From NCBI GenBank assembly GCA_025453715.1, contig JALOPT010000012.1, forward strand, positions 1-31,723: a DNA stretch of 31,723 bases, read 5' to 3'. A model generated the notes under the pieces. That model saw only the letters and a list, made by a program, of their open reading frames with translations, searched no databases and was not told the origin of the DNA. This document shows positions 1-6,921 of this stretch, one piece after another. Both the position numbers and the translations under genes were made by a program. The DNA is from Methanoregulaceae archaeon (GTDB taxonomy: Archaea; Halobacteriota; Methanomicrobia; Methanomicrobiales; Methanospirillaceae). Within the stretch, counting starts at the first letter, position 1, and each line of letters starts with the position of its first letter.

Positions 1-51
1 CCTTATAATGTTCGCAGGGATCCAAAAATGGTGTTTATCTCCCTTCAATAA

Positions 52-80
52 ATCCAGTTTTTTGGTGTATCCAGTTTTTT
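52..80. repeat. Tandem T-tract repeat, probable terminator
   Basis: The 12-base unit ATCCAGTTTTTT occurs twice, at 52-63 and 69-80. T-tracts are the usual archaeal transcription stop, so this pair could end a plus-strand transcript entering from the left. It lies just beyond the stop codon of the minus-strand gene at 92-682. Its role is inferred from composition only. Confidence 0.4.
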
Positions 81-91
81 TGATTTGCAGA

Positions 92-682
92 TTACTTAGA
101 AATGCCTGCACCTGAATAGGCATTATAAAAGTACTCAACTGGTGAGTCTTTCGTAATGGTCAGGGTGTATATTCCATTCTCCAGATTGATCTCTCTCCTT
201 TTTATCCCGGGGTCTCCGAACATCATTCCCACTTGGGCTTTATGCAATACAAAAAGATCTTCCGGCAGAATGATTTCATCAACCAGTAGTGTTTTACTGA
301 TATTTTTTTCATTCCATGGATACATCCTATACTCCTGGTCTTCATATTCGAAATAAAACTGGGATTGATTATTCTTTACCGCTATTACCCAGTTTTTTGC
401 GTTTCCCGAAGTGTCAATGTCCTCACCGTGAATATAGTGAATAGTGTAGTTACCTGCCCGTGCCATTCTTCCGAAATCATCTGACCTAAGTGCCATAATG
501 GCCTCTTCGAGACTAATCCGATCCCGGTACTCGTTATCTGAATTATTAAGCAGTGTAAACTGTGGTTTATCTGATGACTGCCCCAGAATCAACCCGTATG
601 CAAAAAAAATACCAACCATGATTCCCAGAAATACAAGGATAACAACGATAATCATGAAATTAGGAGCCAGTCTGGATTTCAT
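92..682 (-). CDS. Membrane-anchored hypothetical protein
   Basis: I do not recognise this 196-residue protein. Residues 9-33 form one strongly hydrophobic segment after a short basic start (MKSRLAP), fitting a signal anchor with the rest outside the cell. The exterior part (about residues 36-196) is rich in Asn, Asp and Tyr and has no motif I can name. The ATG at 682 has a GAGG-type ribosome binding sequence about 10 bases upstream. It is transcribed divergently from the acetyltransferase at 774. Codon use is more AT-rich than in the housekeeping genes further right, as is common for exported archaeal proteins. Coding status is likely from length and the clear anchor; function is unknown. Confidence 0.7.
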   Translation of the reverse strand: MKSRLAPNFMIIVVILVFLGIMVGIFFAYGLILGQSSDKPQFTLLNNSDNEYRDRISLEEAIMALRSDDFGRMARAGNYTIHYIHGEDIDTSGNAKNWVIAVKNNQSQFYFEYEDQEYRMYPWNEKNISKTLLVDEIILPEDLFVLHKAQVGMMFGDPGIKRREINLENGIYTLTITKDSPVEYFYNAYSGAGISK

Positions 683-744
683 AACAATATAGCCTCTATG
701 GGCGATGCATTACCATAATGCTAACGATCATAAGACCGAGCCAG

Positions 745-750
745 TTATAA
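745..750 (+). promoter_or_regulatory. TATA box of the GNAT gene
   Basis: TTATAA lies 24-29 bases before the ATG at 774, the spacing expected for a leaderless archaeal transcript. This supports 774 rather than the in-frame ATG at 705 as the real start. Confidence 0.5.
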
Positions 751-773
751 CACACGGAAAAACAATTATCTTT

Positions 774-1229
774 ATGCCCTCCAACCCCAACGAAACCCCC
801 CCTCTAACCCGCGAGCTTACCGTTCCCGAATTCCCGCTTGTCAAAGAAGTGTGGTACCATTACCACCAGCAGGAGCCCAACCCCGCTGAAGACCGCATAT
901 TCGGCACCTTTATTGACGGAAAACTGGCCGCTGTTGCAAGGTGCCGGCTTCACCCGGACGGTCACGAAGTCGACGGGGTCTTCACCCTTGATGAATTCCG
1001 TGGGCGAGGCCTCGCCCGGCTCGTAGTACAGGCCCTTATCGATGCGTGCGGGCACGATGTGCTGTACATGCACTCGACACTGCAGCTCATCAGTTTCTAC
1101 AAAACATTCGGGTTTGTCCCCATCCCCGAGGACCAGCTCCCGAAAATGATAAGGGACCGGTTCCTCTTCTGCTTCGGTGAAATGGCCGGATGTAATGTCT
1201 GCCCGATGCGGAGGGAAGCTGGTGGGTGA
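774..1229 (+). CDS. GNAT family N-acetyltransferase
   Basis: A GCN5-related acetyltransferase of 151 residues that would move an acetyl group from acetyl-CoA to an amine. The substrate is not predictable. The acetyl-CoA binding motif A is visible as FRGRGLARLVVQAL (R/Q-x-x-G-x-G/A pattern), preceded by a beta strand (VDGVFTL) and followed by the YKTFGF segment typical of motif B. The C-terminus carries a Cys pair in CNVCPMRR that is not part of the GNAT core. An upstream in-frame ATG at 705 would add 23 residues, but the TATA box position favours 774. A damaged copy of its last about 20 codons lies at 1883-1951, beyond the hicBA pair. Family assignment is good; the biological role is open. 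Confidence 0.85.
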   Translation: MPSNPNETPPLTRELTVPEFPLVKEVWYHYHQQEPNPAEDRIFGTFIDGKLAAVARCRLHPDGHEVDGVFTLDEFRGRGLARLVVQALIDACGHDVLYMHSTLQLISFYKTFGFVPIPEDQLPKMIRDRFLFCFGEMAGCNVCPMRREAGG

Positions 1230-1398
1230 ATGGTATTAGTGCGGCATCTTAATTCCAGTCGGTATTGGGCGGGGTCATGCAGTGATTGAAATCAAGATAA
1301 TAACATCTGTGCCGGATAAGGGAAGATCCCAATAAAAATCCTTTTTGCAAAAGAATTATCGCTCCTCGTGTAGCACTGTACATTACCATGGCCCGGAT

Positions 1399-1632
1399 GT
1401 GTTTACCCTGCTCGTAAAATTTGAAATTTATTCTGATGGCAAATACTGGTGCGGCCGGGGCATCGGCGTCGATATTTTCACCCAGGGGAAAACTCTCGAT
1501 GATCTGATGGTAAATATCCGAGAAGCAGTCGAGCTCCACTTTGAAGAAGAACTGGGAAAAGGGGAGAGTATCCGGATCCTCTCAATATCTGAGACCGAGG
1601 TAGGAACTGTTGCCCGGGCTTCCGGTTGTTAG
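1399..1632 (+). CDS. hicB: HicB-like antitoxin
   Basis: A short HicB/UPF0150-type protein of 77 residues. The fold signature is clear: a first strand FTLLVKFEIY, a DGKYW turn, then QGKTLDDLMVNIREAVELH, which matches the family pattern of strand, Gly-x-Thr-hydroxyl/Asp and a long amphipathic helix. In known pairs HicB neutralises the HicA RNase and often represses its own operon. No separate C-terminal DNA-binding domain is present. The start is uncertain: the GTG at 1399 gives the usual HicB N-terminus, while a TTG at 1345 would add 18 residues without family resemblance. The ATG at 1388 is out of frame. Its stop lies 23 bases inside hicA, so the two are translationally coupled, with the antitoxin first. 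Confidence 0.8.
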   Translation: MFTLLVKFEIYSDGKYWCGRGIGVDIFTQGKTLDDLMVNIREAVELHFEEELGKGESIRILSISETEVGTVARASGC

Positions 1633-1849
1633 TGGAAAAGACCTAATCAAAGTCTTTTCAAGACTTGGTTATCATGTTGTTCGGCAGCGGGGCAGCCATG
1701 CCCAACTCAAATGTATCACACCTGCCGGAGAACATACAATAACCATTCCCCTTCATGATGAGATCGCGCCCGGTACATTGAACGATATACTTTCGAAAGT
1801 TGCGATCTGGAAAGGAATATCCAAAGATGAATTGATCCGGATGCTTTAG
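1610..1849 (+). CDS. hicA: HicA-like mRNA interferase toxin
   Basis: A 79-residue HicA/YcfA-type protein with a double-stranded RNA-binding-like fold. Known members cleave mRNA and tmRNA during translation. The N-terminus reads LPVVSGKDLIKVFSRLGY, then VVRQRGSHAQLK, with the catalytic His (His30) in the G-S-H motif. A strand ITIPLHDEIAPGTLNDIL follows, as in the family. The reading frame begins at a TTG (1610), which yields exactly the canonical MP-LPV-SG start, so TTG is probably the true initiator. It overlaps hicB by 23 bases. All key residues are intact, so the toxin looks functional. The pair sits between a GNAT gene and a decayed fragment of a related GNAT. Confidence 0.88.
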   Translation: MPGLPVVSGKDLIKVFSRLGYHVVRQRGSHAQLKCITPAGEHTITIPLHDEIAPGTLNDILSKVAIWKGISKDELIRML

Positions 1850-1882
1850 TAGCAGATAAATCAATGAAACAAAGATTACCTC

Positions 1883-1951
1883 ATGGAACGGGTCCTCTTT
1901 AGTTTCGGTGAAATGACCGGGTGCAAACGATCTGCCCGATGCAACCCCTGA
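1883..1951 (+). pseudogene. Remnant of a second GNAT gene (3' end)
   Basis: This stretch closely resembles the last part of the GNAT gene (about 1155-1209). Both contain TTTCGGTGAAATG or its one-base variant, then CCGG-TG-AA and TCTGCCCGATGC. The protein FSFGEMTGC here matches FCFGEMAGC of the intact gene. After that Cys codon a small insertion shifts the frame, so NVCPM becomes KRSARC and a stop follows at 1949-1951. Nothing recognisable of the GNAT core lies upstream, where hicBA sits. It is most likely the surviving end of a tandem paralogue or a duplication. Confidence 0.65.
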
Positions 1952-1963
1952 TATGAATGGATG

Positions 1964-1972
1964 TTATATATT
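1964..1972 (+). promoter_or_regulatory. TATA box of the lipoprotein gene
   Basis: TTATATATT lies 23-31 bases before the ATG at 1995, consistent with a leaderless transcript. Confidence 0.5.
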
Positions 1973-1994
1973 CTGAAGAAATTGAGTTGTTGCT

Positions 1995-2393
1995 ATGAGC
2001 CCTAACTTTTTATCTCCTTTATCAAGCCAAAATGGAAGAAAGCCCCTCTATTACCGGTTACTAATCCTGCTCATGTTCATAGCCGTCCTGACCAGTACGA
2101 TCCTCGTTTCCGGCTGTTCCGCACCGGCAAAGGATCCTGTTATCGGCACATGGACCTGGTCGGACGAAAAAGGGTACTTAGAGAGCTATACATTCAACCC
2201 GGACCATACATTTTCCGCACAGGCACTCGGTTCGGAATTTAACGGTACATGGGAGATGGTCTCATCCGGTCATTACCAGGTGACCTATCATAACCTCAAT
2301 GACCCGTTACAGAATGAGACGCTTAATGAAAAGGTCCTCTACGATAGCAAAACAGACGAGATTTATTTCCCCGGGCATCAGAGGGTGGTTTGA
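1995..2393 (+). CDS. Lipocalin-like small lipoprotein
   Basis: A 132-residue exported protein. A long basic N-terminal region (residues 1-21) precedes a hydrophobic stretch (about 22-39) that ends in the lipobox LVSGC, so the mature protein probably starts at the Cys at residue 41 and is lipid-anchored outside the cell. The mature part starts DPVIGTWTWSDEKG, then has a YTFNPDHTFSA strand pair and NGTWEM. This W-x-W/GTW repeat pattern is common in small lipocalin-like beta-barrel proteins of methanogens. No enzyme motif is seen. The TATA box and start fit a single-gene leaderless unit. Ligand and role are unknown. Confidence 0.75.
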   Translation: MSPNFLSPLSSQNGRKPLYYRLLILLMFIAVLTSTILVSGCSAPAKDPVIGTWTWSDEKGYLESYTFNPDHTFSAQALGSEFNGTWEMVSSGHYQVTYHNLNDPLQNETLNEKVLYDSKTDEIYFPGHQRVV

Positions 2394-2492
2394 AGGGATG
2401 TGTGGATAACAATAAGGGTGAAACTCCCATCGAGGCCTTTCTGTATCCCATCCAATCTCACCTTTCAAGTCCTTTGAAGGAAATAATTCACT

Positions 2493-3107
2493 ATGGTACA
2501 TTTCCCCGCCACAATACCCTCATTTTCTGATGCTGTCAGGTTTCATGGTCATACCTGCCCTGGCCTCGCGCTCGGCTACCGGGCAGCCCTTATCGCCCTT
2601 GAAGAGCTCAGGAGCGACCCGTCACATGACGAGGAACTGGTAGCAATCGTAGAGAACGACGCCTGCGGGATCGACGCCCTCCAGGTCGTTACCGGATGTA
2701 CTGCGGGAAAGGGGAACCTCCTCTTCCTTGACTATGGAAAACATGTCTATACCATTATCAACAGGCGGAACGGGAAGGCGGTCAGGGTAGCTACCAGGCC
2801 CACCTTCTCAACGGCAGCTATCGACCCTGCATTTGGGGATCTTAGGGCGAAGGTCATGTCGGGAGACGCGACGGATGAAGAACACGAACAGTTTGAGAAA
2901 CATCGCGATGCCGTTTGTCATGCAATTCTGACAATCCCCTACCAGGATATATTTTCAGTCCGGCGTGTTGATTCACAGGTCCCGGTCCCGGCAAAAATAT
3001 ACAAGTCGGTACCTTGTGACCGCTGTGGGGAGATGGTCTCGGAACACCGCGTAGTAATCTCCGGTGGAAAATCGCTCTGCATCCCGTGTTCTGAAAGAAA
3101 AGAGTAA
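2493..3107 (+). CDS. FmdE-family protein with C-terminal zinc finger
   Basis: A 204-residue member of the formylmethanofuran dehydrogenase subunit E family. The N-terminal domain has the hallmark FHGHTCPGLALGYRAA, then NDACGIDALQVVTGCTAGKGN, whose Cys and His residues form the family metal site. After a linker, the C-terminus (about residues 170-204) has a treble-clef-like CDRCGE ... CIPC zinc finger, as in many FmdE proteins. Although named after formylmethanofuran dehydrogenase, these proteins are not required core subunits, and no fwd/fmd genes lie nearby. A role in molybdenum/tungsten cofactor or metal handling is often suggested but unproven. The gene stands alone between a lipoprotein and the convergent RNase HI gene. 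Confidence 0.85.
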   Translation: MVHFPATIPSFSDAVRFHGHTCPGLALGYRAALIALEELRSDPSHDEELVAIVENDACGIDALQVVTGCTAGKGNLLFLDYGKHVYTIINRRNGKAVRVATRPTFSTAAIDPAFGDLRAKVMSGDATDEEHEQFEKHRDAVCHAILTIPYQDIFSVRRVDSQVPVPAKIYKSVPCDRCGEMVSEHRVVISGGKSLCIPCSERKE

Positions 3108-3109
3108 TT

Positions 3110-3141
3110 TTTTTCGGGATCCATCATGAAATCGGATCCCC
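3110..3141. terminator. T-tract and inverted repeat between convergent genes
   Basis: A run of seven T at 3110-3116 directly after the FmdE-like gene is followed by GGGATCC and GGATCCC arms separated by about 11 bases. The T-run would stop the plus-strand gene. The hairpin may also act on the minus-strand RNase HI transcript. Confidence 0.5.
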
Positions 3142-3263
3142 TTCAGTCTCTCTACAAATCATTCTTCAAACCAGACTATTCCCTGTAAGATCAGGTAGAA
3201 TTGTAAGAAATCAGGGATTCCCACGATAAATTCCGGTTTAACAGAATAACGGTAAAACCCGGG

Positions 3264-3815
3264 TCAGAACTCAAGCATGTCCATCGCGATGAGAGGGTCC
3301 TCGCACATACCCGGGCGGGCCTTCAGTAACCTCATCACCTTTCTTAACCGGGCTTTCAACCGGCTGTTCTCTGCTTCAAGCCTCTTCATACGCTGGTACA
3401 TCGGCTCCCTGCCCCCAGCACCACAGAGGCTTGCGACGTACTGCTTGAGAAGGCGGTCTGCGGTGTTATGCCGTCGTGGGATCCACTGGATCTCGATGGT
3501 CAGTTCCTTTCCGTGGATGAGGTCCTGTATCTCGACCGACTTTTTAACAAATGCCGGTGATTTTGACCTCCCTTCACCGGTCAGGTGCCAGACCACCGTC
3601 TGACTGTCGGTACGTATCCGGGCGTGTGACCGTGGAGGCAGGTTTTCAAGCGCGAGGATGACCGCGTTAAACTCTGCCTCGTTATTCGAGATCCCTTTCT
3701 CGTACATAAAATAGACCTCATCGTCGGGGAATAGGGCCACGCTATGGCCATCCCCGCTCCCGTCAACGGTAATGTCCATGCGCCCATGCACCTGCGTATC
3801 ATCATGTAACGGCAC
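3264..3815 (-). CDS. Ribonuclease HI family protein with C-terminal helical tail
   Basis: A 183-residue RNase HI-type nuclease expected to cut the RNA strand of RNA-DNA hybrids. The four acidic active-site residues are in place: Asp18 in ITVDGSGDG, Glu48 in NNEAEFNAV, Asp70 in RTDSQTVV and Asp120 in WIPRRHNTAD. After the nuclease domain (to about residue 130) comes a basic, probably coiled-coil tail, MKRLEAENSRLKARLRKV, that is not part of the standard enzyme and may bind nucleic acid or a partner. Two starts are possible: a GTG at 3815 or an ATG at 3779, which begins right at the first strand. The upstream region is unusually structured (see the leader entry). An RNase-H-like domain with another nucleic-acid role cannot be excluded. 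Confidence 0.83.
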   Translation of the reverse strand: MPLHDDTQVHGRMDITVDGSGDGHSVALFPDDEVYFMYEKGISNNEAEFNAVILALENLPPRSHARIRTDSQTVVWHLTGEGRSKSPAFVKKSVEIQDLIHGKELTIEIQWIPRRHNTADRLLKQYVASLCGAGGREPMYQRMKRLEAENSRLKARLRKVMRLLKARPGMCEDPLIAMDMLEF

Positions 3816-3999
3816 TCCCTGGAACCTGCGTTTCAGGGGAAAACAGGGGTGAACAAGGGTGGTTCCATCTGAAAAAAGAGAGAGTATGGGGGGAGAGGGG
3901 TTCCCGTCAGGGAATTGAACCAGTGGGACATGTTCCCGTGGCAGCAGGTGGTTTCCTCCGCTTAACCTTGATAGATGGATATATTCCCCATATATTTAA
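3816..3999 (-). promoter_or_regulatory. Structured leader or small RNA upstream of the RNase HI gene
   Basis: On the minus strand a TATA-like element (3990-3999, TTAAATATAT type) predicts a start near 3967. The transcript would then contain three hairpins: GGGA/TCCC around 3925-3937, TTCCC-tgac-GGGAA at 3901-3914, and a long-range TGGAACC/GGTTCCA pair (3861-3867 with 3820-3826) that sits just before the GTG at 3815. A run of six T on the minus strand at 3873-3878 could end a roughly 95-base RNA. A 32-codon reading frame (3931 down to 3833) also lies here and ends 17 bases before the GTG. It does not fold as a tRNA. It could be a small RNA, an attenuator or a leader peptide. Confidence 0.4.
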
Positions 4000-4188
4000 T
4001 TATTTTCTAAAAGTGCCAGCGTTACCGTCCCATTTTTGCAATATGGTGGTTGGACACAGGCCTTGCGAGAAATTAACCGAAAAACGTGGAATTCTGAATT
4101 AGCTTCATGTATCAACGTTTTAAAAAAAAGGAGATGATTATTGTTCAATTCTAACCCGGGATTCTTGAATATTCACTATGAACACCAG
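4000..4188. other. Intergenic region with hisG terminator
   Basis: No gene is supported between the RNase HI promoter and the end of hisG. On the minus strand a run of eight T at 4121-4131 follows hisG and is a likely terminator. Nothing else stands out. Confidence 0.4.
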
Positions 4189-5061
4189 TCAACGCACGAT
4201 CTTCGTAATAGGGATCTCAAGGATATCTTCTGCGCCTGATGCCTTGAGCTTCGGTATGAGGGTGTTCACGAGATTTTTATGGACAACCGTCTCAATACTG
4301 AAAAAGTCAATACCATGGAGCCTGGAGACCGTTGGTTTCTTCAGTGCCGGCAGGGTGGAGACGACCGTTTCGAGCATTGCCGCAGGGACGTTCATCGTTA
4401 ACAGCACCTTGTTACGGGCCTCGATCACGCCCATCAGGAGCGTCACGATCTCTTCCATCTCCCTCCGTTTGACAGGGTCGTTGAAGATCTCCCTGTTCGC
4501 GATGATGACCGTATACGATTCCATGATCTGGCCGATAATCTTAAGACCGTTCTTACGGAGCGTTGTCCCGGTTTCAGTCAGGTCGACCACCACGTCCATC
4601 AGGTCAGGGACCTTTGCCTCGCTGGCACCATAGGATGGGAACAGGCGCACAGGTATACCAAGACGACCAAAGAACTCCCGGGTCATCTCGGGGTACTCGG
4701 TTGTTACCCTGCTGTCCGGGCGGATCTCGTTCACGGTTGAGACAGGCTCATCCCTGTGGACAGCGACCACGATCTTTACATTACCCTGCCCGGTCTTGCT
4801 GTAATTGAGTTTTGCAATTTCCTTGACTTTTGCACCCGATTCACAGACCCAGTCAAGGCCCGAAATCCCCATGTCGAAATATCCCATCTCGATGTAGGTC
4901 GGAATTTCCTGTGGCCTGAGGATCTTGACCTTTCCTATCCGCTCGTCATTAATCTGCGGGTTATAATCGCGGTCCGTCCTCCGGACCTCGAGATCAGCCT
5001 CCTTAAAGAGCTGGAGGGTCTGTTCCTCAAGGCTCCCTTTTGGGAGTGCAATATTGATCAT
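4189..5061 (-). CDS. hisG: ATP phosphoribosyltransferase, long form
   Basis: Catalyses the first step of histidine synthesis, joining ATP and PRPP to N1-(5-phosphoribosyl)-ATP in the cytoplasm. At 290 residues it is the long form. The catalytic domain opens with INIALPKGSLEEQTL, contains FDMGISGLDWV and the PRPP-binding loop DVVVDLTETGTTLR (157-170). The last about 75 residues are the regulatory ACT-like domain, through which histidine inhibits the long-form enzymes, so no separate HisZ is expected. The start is the ATG at 5061, 41 bases after the DUF1015 gene on the same strand, so the two may be co-transcribed. No other his genes are in the window. Confidence 0.97.
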   Translation of the reverse strand: MINIALPKGSLEEQTLQLFKEADLEVRRTDRDYNPQINDERIGKVKILRPQEIPTYIEMGYFDMGISGLDWVCESGAKVKEIAKLNYSKTGQGNVKIVVAVHRDEPVSTVNEIRPDSRVTTEYPEMTREFFGRLGIPVRLFPSYGASEAKVPDLMDVVVDLTETGTTLRKNGLKIIGQIMESYTVIIANREIFNDPVKRREMEEIVTLLMGVIEARNKVLLTMNVPAAMLETVVSTLPALKKPTVSRLHGIDFFSIETVVHKNLVNTLIPKLKASGAEDILEIPITKIVR

Positions 5062-5102
5062 AGGAAATAGAAATAGCAGGGAATGGATTAAACCCTGACG
5101 GT

Positions 5103-6362
5103 TCAGTTAAGCAGGTGGACAAGGAGCCCCGAGAGGAGTTTCGGTTCGAACCATGTCGATTTCGGGGGCATAATGCACCCTGCATCGGCAATGGCAAGCA
5201 CGGTATCCACGTCCACCGGCTGCATGGAGAAGGCTGCCATAAACTCCCCGCGGTCAACCAGTGCTTCGAGGTCCCCGACAGGCCTCGCACCACCAAGGTA
5301 CTGGAGCCGCATGTCCCCCCGCGGGTCGGTGATCCCGAGGAGTTTTTCAAGTACCAGTTTCTGGAGGACTGATACGTCCAGGGACTCGATCGGCCCTGCG
5401 CCCTCCTCGTATGGGAGTGAGCACTCGTACCAGATACCGTTCAGGTACATGTGGAAGACATGGTGCGGGGTGAAGTAGAGGTCTCTCGCCAGGACCTGGT
5501 ATGCAGAGGGGTCAACCCCGGCTATCGAGGTCACCTGGAAGGTCTGGCTGATCTTACCCAGCAGTGTTTCCGGCGGGACCTTTTTCTGTTGCGTGACAAG
5601 CCGGCTGTACCCGTGGATCGTGACCCGCCGGTGCGAGAACAGTACACCTATGAAATGTCCCGCTTCTTCTCCCTTGTCGCCGTTCGCCCGTCTTTTTTCC
5701 GCGACATTTACGGCGGACTTTGCACGGTGATGGCCATCGGCAATATATGCATTGACCCCCCTGAACATTTCCTGTATCCGGGAATATGCTGTATCATCGG
5801 TCACCCGGAAGATCTCATGAAGCGCCCCGAGTTCGCTCGTTACCGATGTAACCGGCTTCTGCCCGTTTGTTACAAGCGACTCGATATATGTGTAGATTTC
5901 ACCCGGGTCATTGTACAGGAGGACAACAGGCCCCGTGTGGGCGTTGACCGTTTCGATATGCCGGGTCCTGTCCTCCTCCTTGTCATAGCGTGTTGCCTCG
6001 TGTCGCCTGATCTGGTTTGACAGGTAATCATCCACGTCGAGGCAGCAGGCAAGGCCCAGGTAACATGAGTCCCCCTCCGTTACCCGGTAGAGATAGAGGG
6101 CCGGACTTTCGTCCTGCACCATCTGCCCTTCCCGGATCATGTTCTGGAAGTTTTCCCTTGCCAGTTCGTACACCTGCGGGTCATAGGGAGAACCATCCGG
6201 CAGCAGTGCATCTGAACGGCTGACCCGGAGGAAGCTCTCGTGATTTTTTCTGATACACTCTCGCGCCTCTTCTGCACTGACGACATCATAGGGTACGGCG
6301 GCTATCCCCTGTGCATGTGCTGGTGCAGGACGCACCGCGGAAAAACGAAAGATCCTTACCAT
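5103..6362 (-). CDS. DUF1015 family protein
   Basis: A 419-residue member of the DUF1015 family, whose biochemical function is not established. The start VRIFRFSAVRPAP is typical for the family and places the initiator at the ATG at 6362. A TATA-like ATTATATG is centred near 6388, and a second in-frame ATG lies at 6386. Conserved landmarks include PYDVVS near the N-terminus, a basic RRHEATR...DRTRHIETVNAHTGPV segment, and ADGHHRAKSAVN at about residues 207-218. That Asp-Gly-His-His-Arg motif is the sort seen in ParB/SerK-fold nucleotide-binding proteins. It lies directly upstream of hisG and is divergent from the rimI-like gene. DUF1015 genes are known near serine metabolism genes in other genomes, but no such partner is seen here. 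Confidence 0.85.
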   Translation of the reverse strand: MVRIFRFSAVRPAPAHAQGIAAVPYDVVSAEEARECIRKNHESFLRVSRSDALLPDGSPYDPQVYELARENFQNMIREGQMVQDESPALYLYRVTEGDSCYLGLACCLDVDDYLSNQIRRHEATRYDKEEDRTRHIETVNAHTGPVVLLYNDPGEIYTYIESLVTNGQKPVTSVTSELGALHEIFRVTDDTAYSRIQEMFRGVNAYIADGHHRAKSAVNVAEKRRANGDKGEEAGHFIGVLFSHRRVTIHGYSRLVTQQKKVPPETLLGKISQTFQVTSIAGVDPSAYQVLARDLYFTPHHVFHMYLNGIWYECSLPYEEGAGPIESLDVSVLQKLVLEKLLGITDPRGDMRLQYLGGARPVGDLEALVDRGEFMAAFSMQPVDVDTVLAIADAGCIMPPKSTWFEPKLLSGLLVHLLN

Positions 6363-6448
6363 GGAAACCGGCACTCGCGTTCTCATATAATTGCGCCCTG
6401 ATTCTATATGATAGATATTATAGCAGTGACAAACGGTGATCGGGAGCA

Positions 6449-6913
6449 ATGGCTGACGACCATGTACAGATCCGGAGGGCACGGTTCACCGATGTCGATG
6501 CAATCGCAGCAATAGAGGCGGAATCGTTCCCTGATCCATGGGGTGGTGATATTTTCTCGGAGTCCGTTTCATGTTTTCCGAGCACGTTTTTTGTCGCATC
6601 TTCAGGAAACCAGTTGGCCGGGTTCGTTGTCGGTGGACTCGAGGATACTGGTGACGAGGTGTATGGCCATATCTGTAACATCGCGGTATCGAAGGCGTTC
6701 CGGAATGCAGGCATCGGGAGACAACTCGTAAGGCGTATTGAGCACCAGTTTGCGCTTGAATCTGCATCAGGCGTCCAGCTTGAAGTCCGTGTCTCGAATA
6801 TGAAAGCCCAGCAGTTTTACCAGAAGCTCGGGTACCAGGACGTGTTCCGGATCGTGCAGTATTACGCAAACGGAGAGGACGCGCTCGTCATGATGAAGTG
6901 GTTCAGGTTTTAA
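6449..6913 (+). CDS. rimI: Ribosomal protein S18/protein N-alpha-acetyltransferase (RimI-like)
   Basis: A 154-residue GNAT enzyme of the RimI/archaeal Ard1 group, which acetylates the N-terminal amine of proteins using acetyl-CoA. Characteristic features are IRRARFTDVDAIAAIEAESFPDPW at the N-terminus, CNIAVSKAFRNAGIGRQLV carrying the acetyl-CoA loop R-N-A-G-I-G-R, and LEVRVSNMKAQQFYQKLGY, including the conserved N-x-x-A-x-x-F-Y-x-K-x-G-F/Y block. Archaeal homologues act broadly on Ser/Ala/Met ends. The gene is divergent from the DUF1015 gene with about 86 bases between starts, and ends 8 bases from the convergent sod gene. The shared A/T tract after its stop probably ends both transcripts. 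Confidence 0.92.
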   Translation: MADDHVQIRRARFTDVDAIAAIEAESFPDPWGGDIFSESVSCFPSTFFVASSGNQLAGFVVGGLEDTGDEVYGHICNIAVSKAFRNAGIGRQLVRRIEHQFALESASGVQLEVRVSNMKAQQFYQKLGYQDVFRIVQYYANGEDALVMMKWFRF

Positions 6914-6921
6914 AAAAAAGA

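Noticed and set aside
1249..1539. A 96-codon minus-strand frame over hicB
   Set aside because: It is antisense to the recognisable HicB fold and has no features of its own.
3881..3965. A tRNA on the minus strand, suggested by GGTTCAATTCC
   Set aside because: The flanking bases do not form a five-base T stem (ACTGG against CCCTG fails), and no acceptor stem or anticodon arm can be drawn.
6363..6482. N-terminal extension of the DUF1015 protein by 40 residues
   Set aside because: The extension has no similarity to the family and overlaps the rimI-like gene; the ATG at 6362 gives the normal start.
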